DNA of 64,000 nt from Rhizobiales bacterium Ga0077537 (GTDB lineage: Bacteria; Pseudomonadota; Alphaproteobacteria; Rhizobiales; Hyphomicrobiaceae): contig LNEM01000014.1 of assembly GCA_001464955.1 (NCBI GenBank), forward strand, positions 55,240 to 119,239, written 5' to 3'. Positions 34,173 to 42,747 of this stretch are shown here, in pieces. Numbering within the stretch: the first letter of the stretch is position 1; each line of letters starts with the position of its first letter. Below the pieces are notes generated by a model. That model made no database searches, was not told the DNA's origin, and worked only from the letters and a program-made list of their open reading frames with translations. Position numbers and translations under genes: made by a program.

Positions 34173-35879
34173 TCAGGTCGATGTGGTCTCGAAGATCAAC
34201 CTCTTGTCGGGACCCATCCGCGCGATGCCCTTGTCGATGGCATCCTGGATGATCTGGTCGCGCTCCCGCCATTTCGAATAGAACGCACCGCGATAGCCGA
34301 GGCTGACCCAGCACCTGAGGAACGGATTGTCGGCGTAGTTGTTGTCGTCCTTGGAATCTCCGGGCAGCGTCGGCAGCGAAACCCGATAGTGCTCGCTTTC
34401 CGGAATGTGGTTCCAGATGAATTCGATCGACTTCCGCCAGCGCCCGCTCGGGCTCGCGATCGTCTCGGGCGTCTCCGGCAGATCCGGGGAAAAATAGAAC
34501 ACGGGCCGGATCCGGTCATGCTCGTCGAACATGAATTGCCGCTCGTAATGCACGACGTCGCGACACTTCTCGAGCGGCAGCAGGGTGATCGGGCTGATCG
34601 CGGTATTGGACTGGAGGCCGGGCATCGGCTTGCCGTCACTCTCCCGCGCCAGCCTGCGGCCGAACGGCGTGTGCGGAAACACCTTCACGCCGAACGTAAT
34701 GCCGAGCACCGTTGAATTCAGCGCCAGCATGTCGTCGAGACACTGGCGCATGGTCTCGAGCGTCTCGCCCGGCATGCCGAGGATCAGCTCCTGCGTCACA
34801 AGCATGCCGTTCTCGAGCAGCAGCCGGTTCGTCTCGCGGATATCGTCCACCGTGTAGAACGGCTTCCCGGATTGCGTCACCTTGAAGCCGGCCAGAATTT
34901 CGGGGTTCGTATGATCGCTGCCGACGCTCGCCCCCTGGCACCCGGCATCGCGCATCAGCACCGCGAGTTCCTCGTCGAACGGGCGCGGCTGCAGATACGT
35001 CCACAGCTTGAGCTTGTTGAGTGAGCACGAACTGTCGCGCCGCCGCCGCGCGATGATCTCGCGCAGCACCTGCTTGGCATGTCCGATGCCGACGTTGAAC
35101 TCGCTGTCGGTGGTGTGCAGGTCGAGGACGCCCTGGTCGGTGAGCTGCTCCATCTCGTCCACGACGGCGGTGACGGTCCGGCGAGAGAGCGTCTGGCCCT
35201 TTGCGAAGGGCTCCGAGCAGTGGACGCAGTCGAGCGGGCAACCGTTCTTGGTGAGAATGTTCCCGAGGCCGCCGCGCTCGTAATACTTTCGATTGTCGAC
35301 CCGGTAGCGCTGGTTGGAGCGTCGTCGGAACGCCACGCCCTCGTTTATGTCGAGCCACGCTTCAGCCGGAGTACGCGCGCCGCCCGCCGGCACGATGCGG
35401 ACGTCGTCGCCCTCGAGCACATGCAACCCCGGAATGTCGTCGGCGGAAGCTCCGGAGGCGAGCCGCTGCGCCAGCTTGACCAGCGCGACTTCACCGGGCC
35501 CGGCGATCCCGTACGGCACGCGAAGGTAGCTCAGCATCGCGCTCGGCATCGTCGAGTAGCCGACGCCGCCGACGACGATCGGCGCGGTCGTGCGCTCCTT
35601 GATCGCGTCGATGATGGCCTTGTGGTCCGCGAGAAACGTGCGCTGTTCCTGCGGAATGACCGTATCGGTATTCCGCAGCGTGACGCCGACCAGCATGGGG
35701 CTGCGGTCCGCGAAGTAGGCTTCCACGTCGGCCTGCCAGCTCCGTTCCGGGAACGTCAGGTCCAGAACCTCCACCTCGAAGCCGGCTTGTTCGAGGTGCG
35801 TCGTCAGGACGTCGAGGGCATAGGGCGTGATGCCGGGCTGCACCTGATTGGGATTGACCAGGCAAACCAATTGCGACAT
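34173..35879 (-). CDS. B12-binding domain radical SAM protein
   Basis: This is a cobalamin-dependent radical SAM enzyme of 568 residues (ATG 35879; an upstream ATG at 35912 adds 11). The N-terminal third is a B12-binding Rossmann domain (LVCLVNPNQVQPGITPYALD, then VVGGVGYSTMPSA), without the classic DxHxxG base. The cluster motif CPLDCVHC (CxxxCxxC) is at about 214-221, followed by GASVGSDHTNPEILAG and ELILGMPGETLETM, as in methylating and ring-forming members. The C-terminal domain is long and Tyr/Trp-rich. The overall layout, including length, resembles TsrM-like methyltransferases, but I cannot confirm this. It is convergent with egtD and divergent from a betaine-type transporter, so a modification linked to histidine betaines is conceivable. 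Confidence 0.85.
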   Translation of the reverse strand: MSQLVCLVNPNQVQPGITPYALDVLTTHLEQAGFEVEVLDLTFPERSWQADVEAYFADRSPMLVGVTLRNTDTVIPQEQRTFLADHKAIIDAIKERTTAPIVVGGVGYSTMPSAMLSYLRVPYGIAGPGEVALVKLAQRLASGASADDIPGLHVLEGDDVRIVPAGGARTPAEAWLDINEGVAFRRRSNQRYRVDNRKYYERGGLGNILTKNGCPLDCVHCSEPFAKGQTLSRRTVTAVVDEMEQLTDQGVLDLHTTDSEFNVGIGHAKQVLREIIARRRRDSSCSLNKLKLWTYLQPRPFDEELAVLMRDAGCQGASVGSDHTNPEILAGFKVTQSGKPFYTVDDIRETNRLLLENGMLVTQELILGMPGETLETMRQCLDDMLALNSTVLGITFGVKVFPHTPFGRRLARESDGKPMPGLQSNTAISPITLLPLEKCRDVVHYERQFMFDEHDRIRPVFYFSPDLPETPETIASPSGRWRKSIEFIWNHIPESEHYRVSLPTLPGDSKDDNNYADNPFLRCWVSLGYRGAFYSKWRERDQIIQDAIDKGIARMGPDKRLIFETTST

Positions 35880-36150
35880 CGGCCTATGACCCTGAATGAA
35901 GGAATGGAACATGACATGCCGGACCGTCCCGGCAGACGTAGATCCCGCATTATCGTGGGCGGGTATCGGTTCCGCAAGGTTCGCCGGGCCGATTGGCTAA
36001 GGCTTGCGCGCCCGATCCGATCAACAAGATTTGGCTTGCACGGTGCCGGTTGCCCGGTCCACCCCGCCGCCACCTGCGTTTGGTATTGGCCATGGCCGGG
36101 TGGCAGAAATAACATGGCGGTCCAATCTCCGCGGCTCAAAGAGGATACGC

Positions 36151-37140
36151 ATGCTTCGAAAGCTCTTGGCCGCCTTGGGCCTGGCTATGCTGGCGACCGG
36201 AACAGCCGCGGCCTGCGAGGTCGACCGGCCGATCAATTTTGCCGGTCTTGATTACGACTCGGCGGCGTTTCACACGACCATCGCTCGAACCATCCTCGAG
36301 AAGGGCTATGGCTGCCGCACGGACCGCGTGCCGGGCGCAACGATCCCGCTCGTGAACGGCGTCGCGCGCGGCGATGTCGATGTGATCATGGAGATCTGGC
36401 TGGCGAACCCGGTGCAGGCCTGGCTCGACGCCGAACGCGACGGGAAGGTCGTCCGCCTCGGCACCACGTTCCCCGATGCGACGGAAGGCTGGTACGTGCC
36501 CCGTAGTCTGGTCGAGGGACCGGCCGCCAAGGCCCCGGCCTTGCGTGCCGTCTCTGATCTGGCGGCGCACCGCGCCGTGTTCGCCGATCCCGACGACGCG
36601 ACGAAAGGCCTGTTCTACAACTGCGTTCCCGGCTGGCAGTGCGAGATCGTGAACACGAAGAAGCTCGTGGCCTATGGCCTCGACCGGCACTTCACGAACG
36701 TGCGGCCTGGGGCGAGCGAAGCCTTGGTCGCCGCGATCGATTCCGCGCTGAAGCGGGGCCGCCCGATCGTATTCTACCACTGGTCCCCCAGTTGGCTCGT
36801 CGGCGCCCACGATCTCGTCCGGCTCGAGGAGCCGCCCTTCGATCGCGAAACATGGGCGCGGATGCTGGCCGCGACGAAGCCCGAGAAGGCGACCGCCTAC
36901 CCGGTCTCGGAGGTGGTGATCGGCGCCAATGCGCGCTTCGCCGCGACCGCGACCGCCATCACGGGCTTCCTGCGCGCCTATCGGTCGACGTCGGCCGATA
37001 CGTCGGCCGCGCTGGCGGCCGCGCGCCGCAAAGGAATCACCGCGGAGCAGGCGGCCGCACGCTTCCTGAAGGACAAGCCGGAGCTTTGGCGGCGCTGGGT
37101 GTCGGACGAGGTGGCACGGCGGGTCGCCGCCGCACTTTGA
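36151..37140 (+). CDS. ProX/OpuAC-type betaine ABC transporter substrate-binding protein
   Basis: This is a periplasmic binding protein for a quaternary-ammonium importer. ATG at 36151 follows a GAGG site and gives 329 residues with a signal peptide (MLRKLLAALGLAMLATGTAAA, about 21 residues). The mature part shows INFAGLDYDSAAFHTTIART, ILEKGYG and then DVDVIMEIWLANPVQAWLD, and later IVFYHWSPSWLVG with Trp/Tyr residues of the type that form the aromatic box for betaines. The partner permease gene starts 39 bp downstream. Ergothioneine and hercynine are themselves histidine betaines, and the egtBD genes lie 2 kb away, so these are candidate ligands along with glycine betaine and choline. Confidence 0.9.
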   Translation: MLRKLLAALGLAMLATGTAAACEVDRPINFAGLDYDSAAFHTTIARTILEKGYGCRTDRVPGATIPLVNGVARGDVDVIMEIWLANPVQAWLDAERDGKVVRLGTTFPDATEGWYVPRSLVEGPAAKAPALRAVSDLAAHRAVFADPDDATKGLFYNCVPGWQCEIVNTKKLVAYGLDRHFTNVRPGASEALVAAIDSALKRGRPIVFYHWSPSWLVGAHDLVRLEEPPFDRETWARMLAATKPEKATAYPVSEVVIGANARFAATATAITGFLRAYRSTSADTSAALAAARRKGITAEQAAARFLKDKPELWRRWVSDEVARRVAAAL

Positions 37141-37179
37141 GGGGGACGGCAGCTGGAATACGGGGCACTGGGCGCGGCC

Positions 37180-38022
37180 TTGCGCCAATTGGTCAACTTT
37201 TGGGTCGATCGCCTGGTCAAGCTCGATCCGGACGGCATGGAAGCCTTCGGAAGAGCCGTCGCGGCGCCCGTGCGATGGCTCGAGTGGTCGCTCGCGGCCG
37301 CACCGCCCTGGCTGTTGCTGGCCTGCGTCGCCGGCCTCGCCTGGCGTGTCGGCAGGTCCGTCCCGTTTGCAGGCGCAATGGCGGCGATCCTCGGCGCGGT
37401 CTGGCTCCTGGGCCAGTGGACGGAAGCCATGCGCTCGCTGGCCTTGGTCGTCGTGGCCGTAGCGCTGGCGGTCGCGATCGGATTGCCGCTCGGCATCGCG
37501 GGCGCCCGCTATCCGCGGTTCGGCCAGGTCGCGCGCATCGTCTACGATCTGATGCAGACCATCCCGAGCTTCGTCTATCTCATTCCCGCGGCCATGCTTC
37601 TGGGCCTTGGCACGGCTCCGGCCTTGTTCGCGACCCTGATCGTCGCCATTCCACCGGTCGCCCGTCTGACCGATCTCGGCCTCCGCACCGTTGGTGATGC
37701 CGAGCGTGACGCCGCCCGCGCGCTCGGCCTGTCGCCGCGGCTGTCTCTGTGGCTGGTCGAGCTGCCGTTGGCGCGCCCATCGATCATGGCAGGCATCAAC
37801 CAGTCCGTGATGACGGCGCTCGGCATGGTCGTGATCGCCTCGATGATCGGCGCGAAGGGTCTTGGCGAGACGGTCCTCGTCGGCCTGCAGCGCTCCGATG
37901 CGGGCCAGGGCGTCGTCGGCGGACTGGGTATCGTCCTGCTCGCCATTCTGGTCGATCGCCTGACTCAGGCCGCCGGTCGGCCGCGCTGGCTCGGCGAGCT
38001 GGATCGCCCGGCCGGACGCTGA
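37180..38022 (+). CDS. ProW/OpuAB-type ABC transporter permease
   Basis: This is the membrane subunit of the betaine-type importer, 280 residues. The binding-protein-dependent transport signature is visible: ALAVAIGLPLGIAGARYP, then DLMQTIPSFVYLIPAAMLLG (the conserved quaternary-amine permease motif) and AARALGLSPRLSLWLVELPL, followed by ARPSIMAGINQSVMTALGMV, the EAA-like loop that contacts the ATPase. The start is uncertain: TTG 37180 is used here, but the family usually has an N-terminal segment, and the in-frame CTG at 37153, preceded by GGGGGACGG, would include it. No ATP-binding subunit gene is in the window, so it must be encoded elsewhere or shared. Confidence 0.88.
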   Translation: MRQLVNFWVDRLVKLDPDGMEAFGRAVAAPVRWLEWSLAAAPPWLLLACVAGLAWRVGRSVPFAGAMAAILGAVWLLGQWTEAMRSLALVVVAVALAVAIGLPLGIAGARYPRFGQVARIVYDLMQTIPSFVYLIPAAMLLGLGTAPALFATLIVAIPPVARLTDLGLRTVGDAERDAARALGLSPRLSLWLVELPLARPSIMAGINQSVMTALGMVVIASMIGAKGLGETVLVGLQRSDAGQGVVGGLGIVLLAILVDRLTQAAGRPRWLGELDRPAGR

Positions 38023-38123
38023 GCCGCCGAGGGTTGTGATAGGCTGCTGCAACATTGGGGCGCTCGAATCGCGCTATGCGCCACGTTGGCCTCCCTCGAC
38101 TGCGGACATGCTCGACCGTGGCA

Positions 38124-38498
38124 ATGGCATACCAGATGCGCCGCACTGCGATCCTCGTGTCCGGCGGACTCGCCGTCGGGGTCGCGTTCTGGCGTGCGGT
38201 CGACGTGGGGATAGGGCTCGCGCGCGGCTCGGAGCACGAGTTTCTGGCCTATCCCCTCACCGTCGTTCTCCCGGCCGTCCTGATCGCGATCCTGCTCGGG
38301 TTTCCTCCGGCCGAGAGCCGCGAGGGCCTGCTGATGCGGGTCGGCACGATCATCCATCTGCTGCTGATCATGGCGCTGCCGGGCGCGGCGCTCCATCTCG
38401 CCTTGGGCCTGCCGGTCGTTTTCCTCGTCGTCGAACTGTTCGAGACCCGTCTGCCGGCCCGGTGGCGAGATCCGCTGGCGAGGCTCGTCATCGCATGA
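38124..38498 (+). CDS. Small membrane protein upstream of the ICMT-like gene
   Basis: This is a predicted integral membrane protein of 124 residues with about four hydrophobic segments: ILVSGGLAVGVAFWRAV, LAYPLTVVLPAVLIAILLGF, IIHLLLIMALPGAALHLAL and LPVVFLVVELFE. It has no recognised family. ATG 38124 and ATG 38136 are both possible starts, and a longer version exists. The stop overlaps the next start as ATGA, and the same run continues into a methyltransferase and a P450, so the three genes probably act together. Confidence 0.6.
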   Translation: MAYQMRRTAILVSGGLAVGVAFWRAVDVGIGLARGSEHEFLAYPLTVVLPAVLIAILLGFPPAESREGLLMRVGTIIHLLLIMALPGAALHLALGLPVVFLVVELFETRLPARWRDPLARLVIA

Positions 38499-39772
38499 TC
38501 GAGCTGAAGCTGCCGGTCTGGCTGCTGTGGGTGTTGCGTTGGGCGCTGTTTCTCGGCCCGCTGGCCGCCACGGTTTTGCTTGCCAGAAAGCGCCGTCACG
38601 ATAAGCGCGCGCTGATCGGTGGTCTGTTCGCGTTTCTCTATGGGCTCGGCACGATCTTCGTCACGCACCAGCTTGCAGCGGAGGCCGGCTGGTGGCGCTA
38701 CGGTGGCGAGACGCTGATGTTCGAGGCCATCCCGGCCGATATCTGGATCGGCGGCGCATTGGCCTTCGGTCCGATGCTGTCGCTCGCTTTTCCGCAGACG
38801 TCGCCTCTGCTTCTGTTGGCGCCTGTCGTGATCGGCTTGCACGGTACCCTGTTCCTGTCGCTGCCACCTCTGCTGTACCCCGGCAGCAACTGGTTCTTCG
38901 GCGTTCTGCTGGTCTTCGTGACGGCCCATCTGCCGGCACTGTGTCTCGCCAATTGGACGGCGGCGCGCCGGGAGTTGCCGTTGCGGGTCGCGATCCTGGC
39001 AGTGGGCTATGGCTGCCTCGCGTTCGTCGTCGTGCCGTCGGCCATCATGGAGGCGATGGGCGGCGCCTGGGCGCTCTCCGAGCGCCCGCCGCTCGCGCTC
39101 ACCTTGGGCGCGGTCGCGATGGGCGTCTGCTGCGTGCTGGGCCTCTCTGCCGTGCAGCTGTTTGCGCTCTATGGCAACGGAACGGCGATCCCGCTCGATC
39201 CGACCGACCGACTGGTTCGCATCGGCATCTTCGGTTTCGTGCGCAATCCGATGCAGCTGTGTTCGGCCTTGGTCTGGCTGGTCCTCGGCGTCGTGCTCCA
39301 GAACGTCTGGGTCGCGTCTGCCGCCCTGATGGCCTGGGTGTTCGTCGCCGGCATGGTACGTTGGCATCATCGCTACGACCTTCTGCTGCGCTTTCCGGAC
39401 GGTTGGACGGAATACACGTCCCATGTTCCCGAATGGCGCCCGCGCTGGCGTCCCTGGATCAAGCACCCTGCGACCCTGACGTACGATCCCTCGAACGCGA
39501 CGCATGCTCGAGCGCTGAGATGCCTTCAAGCGATCGGCGTGACCGGCCTAGAGTTCCGAGCCGGCGACACGAAAGCTCTCGCCTATGCGTGCGAGCCCGA
39601 GGCCGTGTCCCGGCACGAGGGCAGCGCTGCATTTGCCATGGCCCTGCACCATACGACGTTCATCGGCGCGCTTTCAGGTGCAGCGGTGCTGCTGATCGTG
39701 CTGCCCGTTGCCGGCCTGCGAGATCGGGTGTCGTCCCCGGCATCAGCGCGAGGTGTGCCCAATGCCGAGTGA
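38495..39772 (+). CDS. ICMT/PEMT-like membrane methyltransferase with degenerate C-terminal domain
   Basis: This is a polytopic protein of 425 residues. The first roughly 320 residues hold about nine membrane segments and end in the methyltransferase signature: PLDPTDRLVRIGIFGFVRNP, then MQLCSALVWLVLGVVL, as in isoprenylcysteine carboxyl methyltransferase and phospholipid methyltransferase relatives, where RNPxQ contributes to SAM binding. After RWRPWIKHP comes a soluble tail, TLTYDPSNATHARALRCLQA, which resembles a DCC/DUF393 thioredoxin-like start (YDGDCxxC) that has lost both Cys. A final hydrophobic segment follows. A genuine DCC protein is encoded 1.4 kb downstream. The P450 gene overlaps its 3' end by 11 bp. 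Confidence 0.8.
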   Translation: MIELKLPVWLLWVLRWALFLGPLAATVLLARKRRHDKRALIGGLFAFLYGLGTIFVTHQLAAEAGWWRYGGETLMFEAIPADIWIGGALAFGPMLSLAFPQTSPLLLLAPVVIGLHGTLFLSLPPLLYPGSNWFFGVLLVFVTAHLPALCLANWTAARRELPLRVAILAVGYGCLAFVVVPSAIMEAMGGAWALSERPPLALTLGAVAMGVCCVLGLSAVQLFALYGNGTAIPLDPTDRLVRIGIFGFVRNPMQLCSALVWLVLGVVLQNVWVASAALMAWVFVAGMVRWHHRYDLLLRFPDGWTEYTSHVPEWRPRWRPWIKHPATLTYDPSNATHARALRCLQAIGVTGLEFRAGDTKALAYACEPEAVSRHEGSAAFAMALHHTTFIGALSGAAVLLIVLPVAGLRDRVSSPASARGVPNAE

Positions 39773-41144
39773 AGCGCATCCCGCGATCGGGCTACCCATG
39801 ATCGGCAAGCGGCAACCCTCGGCCGCGTTGCTCGGTGTCGATCACCTGCTGCGCATCCGCGGCGATCAGCTCACCTTCTATCGCGACCTCCGCGACCGCC
39901 ATGGCGACGCCGTGCGACTGCGGCTCGGCCCCTATCGCACGTGGATCCTTTTTCATCCCGACCTCGTCGAAGCGGTCCTGACGAAGGAATGGCAGCATTT
40001 CATCCGCTTCGAGAAGCTGACCGACGTCGTCAGGCAATGGAACGGGCCGAGCCTGTTGCTCGCGGAGGGCCAGGAATGGCGCGAGCGTCGTCGCAAGGTG
40101 CTGCCGGCCTTCCAGTCCCGTCGTATGCCGGCTTATGCCGCGGCCGTCGTCGATCACACGCACCGGCTGACCGGCCGATGGGAAACGGCCGCCGGCTCGC
40201 ATCGTGAGATCACCATCGACACCGATGCGGCGATGGCGCGACTGACGCTCGACATCGCGACGACGACACTCTTCGGCGCCGAACCGTTGCCGGATGGCGA
40301 CGAGGTCGAGCGCGCGATCCAGGTGCTCTCCGACACGGCCTTTCACGAGTCCACGTCTCCCATGGTCCTTCCCGATTGGCGCGCGCTGCCCTCGAAGCGG
40401 CGCAAGCTTTGGGCCATGGAACGGATGGATCGCACGGTGACGGGGCTGGTGCGCCGCCGTCTCGAGGATCTCGCGGCGGGTGGCGAGCGCGACCGCGGCG
40501 ATCTCCTGTCCATGCTGATCGAGCAGCACGCTGGCGATGCGACCGCGATCCGGAACGACAGCATGAGCCTTCTCATCGCTGGTCATGAAACATCCGGCGC
40601 GTTGCTTGGCTGGTTGTTTGCGCTGCTGGCCCACGACGCGGCCGAGCTGGCCCGGGTGCAGGCTGAGCTCGACAGTGTGCTCGGCGGGCGTCTGCCGACG
40701 TTCGCCGATCTCCGCGAGTTGGCCTGGACGTCGGCCGCGATCGAGGAGGCGCTCCGCCTCTACCCGCCGGCCTACTCGCTGTTTCTGCGCCAGGCGACGG
40801 CCGATGTGACGCTCGGCGATGTGAGTGTTCGCAAGAGCGACAACGTCCAGATCGTGCCCTACACGCTCCACCGCGACCCGCGCTGGTTCGAGCGGCCCGA
40901 CGTGTTTGACCCCGCCCGTTTCCGTCGCCCACCGACATGGCCGCAATTCGCCTACCTGCCGTTCGGAGCGGGGCCCCGTGTCTGCATCGGCCAGAGTTTC
41001 GCGCTGATGGAGGCCTCTCTCGTGGCCGCCACCATTCTGCAGCGGTGGGAGCCGGCGCCGCTCGCGGCCATTCCGGCGCCGAGTGCCAAATTCTCGCTGC
41101 GCCCCGATGGTGGGTTGCCGATGACGTGGCGCCGTCGCGCGTGA
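39762..41144 (+). CDS. Cytochrome P450
   Basis: This is a bacterial P450 monooxygenase of 460 residues, starting at ATG 39762. The I-helix oxygen motif is AGHETSG, the K-helix ExxR is in EEALRLYPPAYSLF, the PERF-like meander is FDPARFRRPP, and the haem-ligand loop is FGAGPRVCIGQSFALME with the axial Cys near residue 409. The N-terminus contains GLPMIGK and a Leu/Arg-rich A-helix without a membrane anchor, so it is soluble. It resembles CYP102/CYP4-like fatty-acid or terpene hydroxylases in overall pattern. It is translationally coupled with the membrane methyltransferase. No ferredoxin or reductase gene is adjacent. Confidence 0.94.
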   Translation: MPSEAHPAIGLPMIGKRQPSAALLGVDHLLRIRGDQLTFYRDLRDRHGDAVRLRLGPYRTWILFHPDLVEAVLTKEWQHFIRFEKLTDVVRQWNGPSLLLAEGQEWRERRRKVLPAFQSRRMPAYAAAVVDHTHRLTGRWETAAGSHREITIDTDAAMARLTLDIATTTLFGAEPLPDGDEVERAIQVLSDTAFHESTSPMVLPDWRALPSKRRKLWAMERMDRTVTGLVRRRLEDLAAGGERDRGDLLSMLIEQHAGDATAIRNDSMSLLIAGHETSGALLGWLFALLAHDAAELARVQAELDSVLGGRLPTFADLRELAWTSAAIEEALRLYPPAYSLFLRQATADVTLGDVSVRKSDNVQIVPYTLHRDPRWFERPDVFDPARFRRPPTWPQFAYLPFGAGPRVCIGQSFALMEASLVAATILQRWEPAPLAAIPAPSAKFSLRPDGGLPMTWRRRA

Positions 41145-41153
41145 GGCCCCTGG

Positions 41154-41570
41154 TCAATCGTCGACGAAGCGATGGGCCATGCCGGCGGCCGGCCGGAAGC
41201 ACGACGGCTCGTGCCCGAACCATCGATAGCGCCGTCGGGCGATGAAGGTGTAGCACGCATCCCTCAGCGGTTTCGGGATGATCCGCAGCGCACCGAGCCA
41301 CGACCATGGCGCTTTCAGATGCCGCGCCAGCACGATCCCGGCATCGGACTTCGTGAAGCTGCGCCCGTTCTCGATGACGAGATAGGTTTCATTGAGATCC
41401 GCGCGTGAAAGCCCATGCGCCGCTGCGAGGTTGAGACCTGTTTTCGACCACGCGCCGACGAAGCGGGTCGTGGGGGCCAGCTCGTGCCGCAACAGGAAGC
41501 GCACCATGCCGCTGCACAGGACGCAATCCGTGTCGAAGATGATCGTCGTGGGTTCCGCCATCGCCGGCAT
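41154..41570 (-). CDS. DCC-family (DUF393) thiol-disulfide oxidoreductase-like protein
   Basis: The product has 138 residues. The N-terminus IIFDTDCVLCSGMVRFLLRH has the DxxCxxC motif that names the family, with the two Cys in redox position at a thioredoxin-like helix start. The C-terminal part, LGALRIIPKPLRDACYTFIA and RRRYRWFGHEPSC, is typical. ATG 41570 or ATG 41561 begins it. It lies 11 bp downstream of an oxidoreductase gene of the same strand. The convergent P450 gene ends 9 bp away. It may serve electron or disulfide exchange, but no partner is proven. Confidence 0.85.
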   Translation of the reverse strand: MPAMAEPTTIIFDTDCVLCSGMVRFLLRHELAPTTRFVGAWSKTGLNLAAAHGLSRADLNETYLVIENGRSFTKSDAGIVLARHLKAPWSWLGALRIIPKPLRDACYTFIARRRYRWFGHEPSCFRPAAGMAHRFVDD

Positions 41571-41581
41571 GCTATGCGAAT

Positions 41582-42460
41582 CTACGATTTCAGCGTTCCA
41601 TTCTCGATGATCTCGACGGTACGCGACAGGTCTTGCTGCGAGCGGCCCTGGAAGACGCCGTGCTTGAGCACGAGGCGCGCCGCCTGGCAGACCCACATGG
41701 GGACTCCGAGATCCTCGCCCTGCTCGATGGCGAGATCGACATCCTTCACCAGGATCTCGAGGGTTGCCCCGAAATCGAAGGTGCGCGGCACCACGGCGTT
41801 CGGGAACATGACCATCGTCGAGAAGTTGCGGCCGGTGCTGTTGTTCAGAACGTGCAGCATCGCCTCTTCGGAGATGCCGCCCTTCGAAGCGAGCGTCATG
41901 GCCTCTGACGTCGCCACCACCGAGACGGCGAAGAGAATGTTGTTGGTCAGCTTCATGGTCTGCGCCGCACCCGGCTTGCTGCCGGCATTGACGACCGTCG
42001 GTCCCCAGAGCTCGAAGATCGATGACAACGCGTCGATCCGCGCGGGGTCGCCGGCGACCATCGTTGTGAGCGTTCCGGCCCTGGCGCCTCCGACGCCGCC
42101 ACTGATGGGCGCGTCGATCAGGGTGACGCCCTTCGCCGCGCACGCAGCCTCGACCTCACGGCTGAAAGCGCCGCCGACCGTACATGTGTTGACGAGCGTC
42201 TTGATCGCCGATCCCGCAAGCAGCCCATCTGCACCGGTCAGGGCCTGGCGGAATATCGACAAGGTCGGCAACGAGATGACGACCGTCTCGCAGGCATCGG
42301 CAAGCTCTTTGGGAGACGCCGCGCGACGCGCCTGCCGCTCGAGGAGGGGCGCCATGGCATCTTCGCGCACGTCGTGGATCCAGACCTCGTGACCGGCATC
42401 CAGAAGCTTGCCCGCCATCGGCTGCCCCATGTTCCCGACACCCAGATAGCCGATGCGCAT
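41582..42460 (-). CDS. NAD(P)-dependent 3-hydroxyisobutyrate-dehydrogenase-family oxidoreductase
   Basis: This is a beta-hydroxyacid dehydrogenase of 292 residues. The Rossmann motif GYLGVGNMGQPMAGKLLDAG opens the protein; DAPISGGVGGARAGTLTTMV is the substrate-binding signature; and GAAQTMKLTNN supplies the catalytic Lys (about residue 170). A C-terminal all-helical domain completes the fold. The substrate may be 3-hydroxyisobutyrate, tartronate semialdehyde, a glyoxylate or a similar small hydroxyacid; sequence alone does not decide. It is the upstream gene of a pair with the DCC protein. Confidence 0.9.
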   Translation of the reverse strand: MRIGYLGVGNMGQPMAGKLLDAGHEVWIHDVREDAMAPLLERQARRAASPKELADACETVVISLPTLSIFRQALTGADGLLAGSAIKTLVNTCTVGGAFSREVEAACAAKGVTLIDAPISGGVGGARAGTLTTMVAGDPARIDALSSIFELWGPTVVNAGSKPGAAQTMKLTNNILFAVSVVATSEAMTLASKGGISEEAMLHVLNNSTGRNFSTMVMFPNAVVPRTFDFGATLEILVKDVDLAIEQGEDLGVPMWVCQAARLVLKHGVFQGRSQQDLSRTVEIIENGTLKS

Positions 42461-42747
42461 GATACATTTCCTTTCCTGCGTTGCCCCGGACGGCCGCGCA
42501 ATGTCGCGTGCGGCGGGCCGGCACCAACGATACCGGACGGTTCGGCCGCCGGACTATGGAAACTTGGTGACGCGCACCGATGGCGCGACGTGTCGGCTTG
42601 AAAGCGCTACCTCGACGCCTCCCGTCGCAACGACAACCTGAAGTTTGATCCGGCGTCGGCTTTCGCTGTTACGAGCCGGTTTACGAATGGCATGTCCCGG
42701 GGACACAATCGCGTCCGGCGGCAGATCCCGCGACACGAGGAGAACAC

